12,672 nt of DNA from Anoxypelagibacter denitrificans (GTDB lineage Bacteria > Pseudomonadota > Alphaproteobacteria > Pelagibacterales > Pelagibacteraceae), in contig JAGFVZ010000028.1 of assembly GCA_017640265.1 (NCBI GenBank), positions 1 through 12,672 on the forward strand, in the 5' to 3' direction. Every line of letters starts with the position of its first letter. The first letter of the stretch is position 1. Below the pieces are notes generated by a model. The model was not told where the DNA came from and did not search any database. It worked only from the letters and a program-made list of their open reading frames with translations. A program made the translations under genes and the position numbers. Positions 1-4,760 of the stretch are shown piece after piece.

Positions 1-62
1 ATGATTTTAAAGATGTTCCTATTTTTGATGGTGTTAATCATCCTCTTGATAAAAAAAAATGA
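1..62 (+). CDS. 3' end of an upstream gene, product not identified
   Basis: Reading in the frame that starts at base 3 gives DFKDVPIFDGVNHPLDKKK and then a TGA stop at 60-62, 13 bp before the chosen tolC start. This is best read as the C-terminus of a gene that begins outside the window. It competes with a tolC-frame extension over the same bases, but that extension would add a second hydrophobic segment ahead of a good signal peptide. Nineteen residues are too few to name the protein. In some alphaproteobacteria tolC follows pcm (protein-L-isoaspartate methyltransferase), but nothing here confirms that. Confidence 0.55.
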   Translation, partial: DFKDVPIFDGVNHPLDKKK

Positions 63-75
63 GTTTTTACTAAAA

Positions 76-1362
76 ATGAAAAAAATTTTAATTTTATTTA
101 TATTTTGTTTACTCACAAACAAAGTTTATTCTCAAGAGTTACTTAAAACTTTATCGAACGCATTCAAAAATAATTCCAAACTTAATGCCGAAAGGGAAAA
201 TTTGAATGCTAGCAAACAGGATGTAAATATTTCTATAGGGGAATTCTTACCTTCCATAACTTTATCGGGCAATATAGCAACTCAAGATAATACAAATAGA
301 ACAAACCAGTCCGGAGCAACACTTGCAGACACTACTACCGAACCTTCTAGTAAATCTATATTAATTGAACAGAAAATTTTTGATGGTTTTACTAATTATA
401 ATGATGTTAAAAAATCACAATTAGAATTACGATATGCTCAAATTAAATTAAACAAACTCGAACAAGAAGTTCTATTAGATGCAGCAAAAGCTTATTATGG
501 GTTAGGTTATAGTGTAAAAAATTTAGAATTTAATCAATCAAATTTCGATCTTCTTGAAAGACAAGTTGAAACTGACAGGTCTAGGCTAGATAGGGGAGAG
601 ATTAGTCTTACAGACCTAGCTCAGTCCGAATCTTCTCTTGCTGGAGCTAGTGCAAAATTAATTACAGCTAGAAACGAACTTGTTTCAGGAAAGAAGAATT
701 TTCAAAAAATAATTGGTTCCAAAGCACCTGATCAAATAAAGTTAGATTTTTTTCCCACTTTGGAAATACCAGGCAGTTTACAGAAAGCTATAAATATTTC
801 TAAACAAAAAAATCCAGATTTAAATTTAGCGAAAATAGACCTTGAAATAGCCAGAAAGGAAGTGTTAATTGCAAAGGGAGATTTATCCCCGTCAGCCAAA
901 TTATCATATTCATTAAAAAAAAATGAAGATGTAAGTGTTACTGTAGATCAAAGAGAACAAGAGGAAATTAAAGCCACTGTAACTTGGCCAATTTTTGATG
1001 GAGGAAAAAATATATCATCACTAAGAAAGGCTAAGTTTAAAATGAAACAGAAACAGCTTATATCGGATGATATTTTAAACCAAATTCAAATTGAAACAGC
1101 TAATGCTTGGACAACATATAATTCATCAAAAGGTGTTTTAGATGCTACTGGGGCCCAGTTAAAGGCTGCAGAAATAGCAAACGAAGGTATTACTCTTGAA
1201 TATGATACAGGTAACAAAAGAACAACTCTTGAAGTGATCCAATCAAGAACTTTGTTACTGGATGCTAGGACAAGTTATGCAAAAGCACAAAGAGATTTTG
1301 CAATAGCACAATTCAACCTTCTCGCATCTATCGGCGATCTTCGTTTAGATAATATCAGATAA
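76..1362 (+). CDS. tolC: TolC-family outer-membrane efflux/secretion channel
   Basis: Outer-membrane channel protein of the TolC/OEP family. The family forms a trimeric beta-barrel and periplasmic tunnel that pairs with an inner-membrane pump (RND, MFS or type I ABC exporter) through an adaptor. I start it at the ATG at 76 because this gives a clean signal peptide (MKKILILFIFCLLTNKVYS, predicted cleavage before QELL). An in-frame ATG at base 1 would place about 25 extra, partly hydrophobic residues ahead of it and overlap the end of another gene. The mature protein shows the two tandem OEP repeats. The second has the typical 'WPIFDGGKNISSLRKAK' stretch, and the C-terminus has 'FNLLASIGDL', also common in TolC. 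Length is 428 aa, normal for the family. No pump or adaptor gene is next to it, so it is probably a shared channel serving pumps encoded elsewhere. Confidence 0.9.
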   Translation: MKKILILFIFCLLTNKVYSQELLKTLSNAFKNNSKLNAERENLNASKQDVNISIGEFLPSITLSGNIATQDNTNRTNQSGATLADTTTEPSSKSILIEQKIFDGFTNYNDVKKSQLELRYAQIKLNKLEQEVLLDAAKAYYGLGYSVKNLEFNQSNFDLLERQVETDRSRLDRGEISLTDLAQSESSLAGASAKLITARNELVSGKKNFQKIIGSKAPDQIKLDFFPTLEIPGSLQKAINISKQKNPDLNLAKIDLEIARKEVLIAKGDLSPSAKLSYSLKKNEDVSVTVDQREQEEIKATVTWPIFDGGKNISSLRKAKFKMKQKQLISDDILNQIQIETANAWTTYNSSKGVLDATGAQLKAAEIANEGITLEYDTGNKRTTLEVIQSRTLLLDARTSYAKAQRDFAIAQFNLLASIGDLRLDNIR

Positions 1363-1382
1363 ATCTTTACACTATTTTAAGA

Positions 1383-1424
1383 TTGATTAAAAGAACAAAA
1401 TGTGTACATTTGAATCATTGATTC
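1383..1424 (+). promoter_or_regulatory. Candidate recA promoter and operator (two adjacent dyads, possible SOS box)
   Basis: Two perfect inverted repeats lie back to back upstream of recA: AAATGT-GT-ACATTT at 1398-1411 and GAATCA-T-TGATTC at 1412-1424. Overlapping the first is GAAC-N7-GTAC (1393-1407), one base from GAAC-N7-GAAC, which is the complement of the alphaproteobacterial LexA box GTTC-N7-GTTC. A possible sigma-70 promoter, TTGATT (1383-1388), 16-bp spacer, TACATT (1405-1410), would place these dyads on the -10 element and the start site, where a repressor would act. The repeats are visible in the sequence; the promoter and LexA assignments are inference. Confidence 0.4.
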
Positions 1425-1445
1425 GTAATAAAAAAAAGGAAAAAA

Positions 1446-2549
1446 ATGACTAAAAATAATTTAAAGGTAGTTAAATCCGACAGCAAGAAAGAACAAGAAC
1501 TAAAAGAAAAAAACAAGGCATTAAATGCAGCCATTAGTCAAATAGATCAAAATTTTGGCAAAGGTTCAGTAATGCGTTTGGGTCAACAGAAAGCAATGGA
1601 TGTTGATTTCATTTCAACAGGATCTTTGAGTTTAGATCTAGCTCTTGGAATAGGAGGTTTACCTAAAGGGAGAGTAATAGAAATTTATGGTCCCGAGGGA
1701 TCTGGAAAAACAACTTTAGCTTTACAAGCAGTGGCCGAAGCTCAAAAATTAGGTGGAATTTGTGGATTTATTGATGCAGAACATGCTTTGGATCCAGTTT
1801 ATGCAAAAAAATTAGGCGTTAAAACAGATGAACTTTTAATATCTCAACCCGATACTGGAGAACAAGCTTTAGAAATAACTGATACATTAATAAAATCTGG
1901 ATCCATTTCAGTTTTAGTTATTGATTCAGTTGCAGCTTTAACGCCAAGAGCGGAGCTAGAAGGAGAAATGGGCGACCATCATGTCGGTTTACAATCACGG
2001 TTAATGAGTCAAGCTCTTAGGAAATTAACAAGTTCAATCTCAAAAACTAATACCATGGTTATATTTATTAACCAAATAAGAATGAAAATTGGAGTAATGT
2101 TTGGAAATCCTGAAACAACATCAGGCGGAAATGCCCTTAAATTTTATTCATCAGTTAGAATGGATATTAGAAGAATAGGTGCTATTAAAGATAAGGAACA
2201 AATAATTGGCAATTCAACACGAGTTAAAGTGGTTAAAAATAAAGTTTCACCGCCATTTAAAGTTGTTGAATTTGATTTAATGTATGGCAAAGGAATTAGT
2301 AAATCAGGTGAATTAATTGATTTAGGCTGCAAAGCTGATGTAGTTGAAAAATCAGGTGCTTGGTATGCTTATAAAGGTGAGAAAATAGGTCAAGGAAGAG
2401 AAAATGCAAAAATCTATTTGGAAAAAAATCCAAAAATTGCTCAAGAAGTTGAAACCGCGATTAGAATGAAAGCGGGTTTAATTGCAAAAAAAATTGAAGG
2501 GAACCCAACCCATCAAGAAAAAAACAACGAAAAAGAAACAGAAAAATAA
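1446..2549 (+). CDS. recA: Recombinase RecA
   Basis: RecA forms ATP-dependent filaments on single-stranded DNA. It drives homologous pairing and strand exchange and, in organisms with LexA, stimulates LexA self-cleavage. The Walker A loop GPEGSGKTT spans residues 82-90 (Lys88), the catalytic glutamate is Glu112 in FIDAEH, and the Walker B strand is in VLVIDSVAAL. The conserved FINQIRMKIGVMFGNPETTSGGNALKFY block, which includes the L2 loop, is intact. Numbering runs 16 ahead of E. coli RecA because of a longer lysine/glutamate-rich N-terminus. The 367-aa length includes a charged Lys/Glu C-terminal tail. The start at 1446 has a weak AGGA five bases upstream. The gene stands alone between tolC and a strong palindrome, with its own possible promoter. 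The identification is secure. Confidence 0.98.
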   Translation: MTKNNLKVVKSDSKKEQELKEKNKALNAAISQIDQNFGKGSVMRLGQQKAMDVDFISTGSLSLDLALGIGGLPKGRVIEIYGPEGSGKTTLALQAVAEAQKLGGICGFIDAEHALDPVYAKKLGVKTDELLISQPDTGEQALEITDTLIKSGSISVLVIDSVAALTPRAELEGEMGDHHVGLQSRLMSQALRKLTSSISKTNTMVIFINQIRMKIGVMFGNPETTSGGNALKFYSSVRMDIRRIGAIKDKEQIIGNSTRVKVVKNKVSPPFKVVEFDLMYGKGISKSGELIDLGCKADVVEKSGAWYAYKGEKIGQGRENAKIYLEKNPKIAQEVETAIRMKAGLIAKKIEGNPTHQEKNNEKETEK

Positions 2550-2570
2550 GGATTTTCCATCACAGTCTCC

Positions 2571-2600
2571 ACACGAAAGGTGTTTAAACACCTTTCGTGT
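2571..2600. terminator. Perfect 30-bp palindrome after recA, probable terminator or 3'-end hairpin
   Basis: ACACGAAAGGTGTTT is followed at once by its exact reverse complement, beginning 21 bp after the recA stop. As RNA it would form a 12-13 bp stem closed by a small TTAA/TTTAAA loop. No T-run follows on the plus strand (AGTCTATTAG), so it lacks the second half of a canonical intrinsic terminator. It could still mark or protect the recA mRNA 3' end, or be a protein-binding DNA palindrome. The next gene is on the same strand with its own strong ribosome site, so separation of the two transcripts makes sense. Confidence 0.55.
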
Positions 2601-2626
2601 AGTCTATTAGACTTCTAATTAGAGTC
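2601..2626. repeat. Two small dyads between the larger hairpins
   Basis: AGTCTA-T-TAGACT (2601-2613) abuts the 30-bp palindrome. It overlaps a second stem, GAC and TCTAATTAGA and GTC (2610-2626, one bulged T at 2613). The two stems share bases and could not form together. In RNA they would be alternatives; in DNA they could be protein sites. I assign no function. Confidence 0.35.
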
Positions 2627-2656
2627 CCCAAAAGAATAAATATAAATATAACGTAA

Positions 2657-2683
2657 TGCGAAAGGTTTCACCGGCCTTTCGCA
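2657..2683. repeat. Second hairpin with the same CGAAAGG/CCTTTCG core
   Basis: TGCGAAAGG (2657-2665) pairs with CCTTTCGCA (2675-2683) across a 9-nt loop (TTTCACCGG). Its core CGAAAGG...CCTTTCG is identical to that of the 30-bp palindrome about 75 bp upstream, so the two look like related elements. No T-run follows. It could be a second transcript-end hairpin after recA or part of a structured leader. Confidence 0.45.
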
Positions 2684-2699
2684 ACTTTGGATTGCATAA

Positions 2700-2727
2700 T
2701 TGTTTTGGATCAAAACATATTTATAGC
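2700..2727 (+). promoter_or_regulatory. Possible promoter with operator-like dyad upstream of the aldehyde dehydrogenase
   Basis: TGTTTTG-GAT-CAAAACA (2701-2717) is a perfect 7-bp dyad with a 3-bp centre. It overlaps a possible sigma-70 promoter: TTGTTT (2700-2705), 16-bp spacer, TATAGC (2722-2727). Transcription would start about 45-50 bp before the start codon. A dyad at this position suits a DNA-binding regulator of an inducible aldehyde dehydrogenase gene. The dyad is plain in the sequence; the promoter hexamers are weak matches. Confidence 0.35.
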
Positions 2728-2770
2728 CTGTACAAGCAAGTTTAAATTGGGTTTAATAATAATTATAAAC

Positions 2771-2777
2771 AAGGAGG
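2771..2777 (+). promoter_or_regulatory. Strong Shine-Dalgarno site for the aldehyde dehydrogenase
   Basis: AAGGAGG lies four bases before the ATG at 2782. Most other genes here have weak or no Shine-Dalgarno sequence, so this near-ideal site fixes the start and suggests high translation of the enzyme. Confidence 0.85.
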
Positions 2778-2781
2778 AAAA

Positions 2782-4335
2782 ATGGGAACACAAGCAGCAA
2801 CAAGCTCGAAAGTGTCATCTTCTTTGGATACCTCTCATTTAAAAGTTAAATTTCCATTCAAAGCTAAATACGGTAATTATATAAATGGTAAATTTGTTGA
2901 ACCTAAATCTGGAAAGTATTTTGATAATACTACTCCGATTACAAATGAAGTTATCTGTCAGGTGCCACGTTCGAACGAAAAAGATATAGATTTTGCTTTG
3001 GACGCAGCTCATGCGGCTTTTCTAACATGGGGAAAAACTTCAATCACTGAGAGATCAAATATTCTCAACAAGATTGCTGATGTCATAGAAAAAAATCTTA
3101 ATCTTTTAGCAGTGGCAGAGTGTTTGGATAATGGTAAGCCGATTAGAGAATGTATGGCTGCCGATCTACCATTGGTAATTGACCACTGGAGATACTTTGC
3201 TGGAGTAATTAGAGCAGAAGAAGGTTCGATAGCTGAGATAAGTAATAGTGAATATTCTTATCATATACCTGAACCACTTGGTGTAGTTGGGCAAATTATA
3301 CCTTGGAACTTCCCACTACTTATGGCTACATGGAAATTGGCACCGGCATTAGCAGCAGGAAACTGCGTAGTGTTGAAGCCAGCTGAACAAACACCAGCTT
3401 CTATCATGATATTGATGGAACTTATTGGTGACTTAATTCCAAAAGGTGTACTCAACGTAGTTAGTGGTCATGGTCTTGAAGCAGGCAAACCTTTAGCTTC
3501 TTCTAAGAGAATCAAGAAGATAGCTTTCACAGGTGAAACAACTACTGGACGTTTAATTATGCAGTATGCATCTCAAAACCTAATTCCAGTAACTTTAGAA
3601 TTAGGCGGAAAATCTCCTAACATTTATTTTGAAGATGTTATGGAAAAAGATGACGACTTCTTTGATAAATGTCTTGAAGGTTTTGCTATGTTTACGCTTA
3701 ACCAAGGGGAAGTATGTACTTGTCCAAGTAGAGTGTTAATTCAAGAGTCTATCTATGACAAGTTCATGCAAAAAGCGATTGCTAGAACAAAAGCTGTTAA
3801 ACAAGACAATCCTTTAAAAATGGAAACTATGATTGGTGCACAAGCATCATTAGAACAAATGGAAAAAATAAAATCTTATCTAGATTTAGGTAAGAAAGAA
3901 GGTGCCAAAGTTCTATTGGGGGGCAGTGTAGCCAAATTGAATAGCGGTTTACAAAAAGGCAACTATATTCAACCGACTATTTTTGAAGGTAATAACAAAA
4001 TGCGAATATTCCAAGAGGAAATCTTTGGACCAGTAGTATCAGTTACCAAGTTCAAAGACGAGGCGGACGCACTAAAAATTGCAAACGATACTCTTTATGG
4101 ATTAGGAGCAGGTGTTTGGACCAGGAATGGTAATCTTGCTTACAGAATGGGAAGAGCGATACAAGCGGGTAGAGTTTGGACAAACTGTTACCATGCTTAT
4201 CCAGCCCACGCTGCATTTGGTGGATACAAACAGTCTGGTATTGGAAGAGAAACTCACAAGATGATGCTGAATCATTATAGACAAGTTAAAAATTTACACG
4301 TGTCTTACAGTGAGAAAAAATTGGGTTTCTTTTAA
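2782..4335 (+). CDS. NAD(P)-dependent aldehyde dehydrogenase, AldB/ExaC (acetaldehyde) type
   Basis: Cytoplasmic aldehyde dehydrogenase that oxidises an aldehyde, probably acetaldehyde or another short one, to the acid. The active site is complete: Asn176 in PWNFP (oxyanion hole), Glu273 in LELGGKSP (general base) and Cys312 in NQGEVCTCPSR (nucleophile). The NQGEVCTCPSR motif, the long VWTNCYHAYPAHAAFGGYKQ stretch and the SYSEKKLGFF end are hallmarks of the E. coli AldB / Pseudomonas ExaC / Cupriavidus AcoD group. Length 517 aa is near the usual ~505-512, with a short Ser/Thr-rich N-terminal addition. Cofactor choice cannot be read here, since family members differ. A strong Shine-Dalgarno site and a possible promoter-operator suggest its own control. 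The coding sequence looks somewhat less A/T-rich than neighbouring genes. DUF779, the usual partner, follows. The family is firm; the substrate is inferred. Confidence 0.93.
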   Translation: MGTQAATSSKVSSSLDTSHLKVKFPFKAKYGNYINGKFVEPKSGKYFDNTTPITNEVICQVPRSNEKDIDFALDAAHAAFLTWGKTSITERSNILNKIADVIEKNLNLLAVAECLDNGKPIRECMAADLPLVIDHWRYFAGVIRAEEGSIAEISNSEYSYHIPEPLGVVGQIIPWNFPLLMATWKLAPALAAGNCVVLKPAEQTPASIMILMELIGDLIPKGVLNVVSGHGLEAGKPLASSKRIKKIAFTGETTTGRLIMQYASQNLIPVTLELGGKSPNIYFEDVMEKDDDFFDKCLEGFAMFTLNQGEVCTCPSRVLIQESIYDKFMQKAIARTKAVKQDNPLKMETMIGAQASLEQMEKIKSYLDLGKKEGAKVLLGGSVAKLNSGLQKGNYIQPTIFEGNNKMRIFQEEIFGPVVSVTKFKDEADALKIANDTLYGLGAGVWTRNGNLAYRMGRAIQAGRVWTNCYHAYPAHAAFGGYKQSGIGRETHKMMLNHYRQVKNLHVSYSEKKLGFF

Positions 4336-4348
4336 CAGATGTATTATA

Positions 4349-4373
4349 ATGGCCCGTGAATCTCACGGGCCAT
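4349..4373. terminator. GC-rich hairpin between the aldehyde dehydrogenase and DUF779 genes
   Basis: ATGGCCCGTGA pairs perfectly with TCACGGGCCAT around a 3-nt ATC loop, giving an 11-bp stem that is strikingly GC-rich for this sequence. It starts 13 bp after the aldehyde dehydrogenase stop and ends 7 bp before the DUF779 ATG. No T-run follows, so a full terminator is doubtful. It may protect the upstream mRNA end, cause partial termination, or limit translation of DUF779 by occupying its ribosome-binding region. Confidence 0.6.
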
Positions 4374-4380
4374 ATAAAAT

Positions 4381-4728
4381 ATGAAAGTTAAAGCTACATT
4401 ATCAGCAAAAAAATTACTTACCGATCTTAAAGAAGTTCATGGAAATGATCTTTTATTTCATCAATCCGGAGGATGTTGTGATGGAAGCGCTCCTATGTGC
4501 TTTCCAGCAAAAGAGTATCAAGTTGGAAACAGCGATGTAAAATTAGGAGAAATTGAGGGAACGCCTTTTTACATGAACGAAGACCAGTACGAAAAATGGA
4601 AACATACAGATTTAACTATTGATGCCGTAAAGGGAATAGGCGGTATGTTTTCATTGGACAATGGAACAGGGCGTAGATTTTTAACAAAATCAGAAATTTC
4701 TCTAGTAGAAGACGATAAAACTAAATAG
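4381..4728 (+). CDS. DUF779 protein, aldehyde dehydrogenase-associated
   Basis: Small (115 aa), probably soluble protein of the DUF779 family, whose biochemical role I do not know. The family signature is intact: FHQSGGCCDGSAPMCFP, with His27, Cys32, Cys33 and Cys40. It is followed by a GTPFYMNEDQYEKWKHT block and a C-terminal GGMFSLDNGTGRRFLT block. Clustered His and Cys residues suggest metal binding or thiol chemistry, which is inference. Genes of this family are commonly found beside AldB/ExaC-type aldehyde dehydrogenases, as here, so it may assist or protect that enzyme. The ATG at 4381 is the earliest possible start, because an in-frame stop TAA lies two codons upstream (4375-4377). No Shine-Dalgarno is present and a strong hairpin occupies that position. 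Family assignment is firm; function is unknown. Confidence 0.9.
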   Translation: MKVKATLSAKKLLTDLKEVHGNDLLFHQSGGCCDGSAPMCFPAKEYQVGNSDVKLGEIEGTPFYMNEDQYEKWKHTDLTIDAVKGIGGMFSLDNGTGRRFLTKSEISLVEDDKTK

Positions 4729-4760
4729 ACAATAAATAAAATATCTGTATTTAATAGAAT

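Noticed and set aside
1..75. Extended tolC start at base 1, giving a 453-residue protein
   Set aside because: The extension puts a second hydrophobic stretch before a normal signal peptide and overlaps a frame that ends with TGA at 60-62 and looks like the tail of another gene. The ATG at 76 is preferred.
2571..2683. CRISPR-like repeat pair or transposon terminal repeats
   Set aside because: Only two short copies share a 7-bp core, with no regular spacers, no cas or transposase gene and no target-site duplication.
2751..2770. Possible stem between GTTTA and TAAAC just before the ribosome site of the aldehyde dehydrogenase
   Set aside because: Only five terminal pairs match and the inside is mismatched A/T sequence, so it is within what AT-rich DNA gives by chance.
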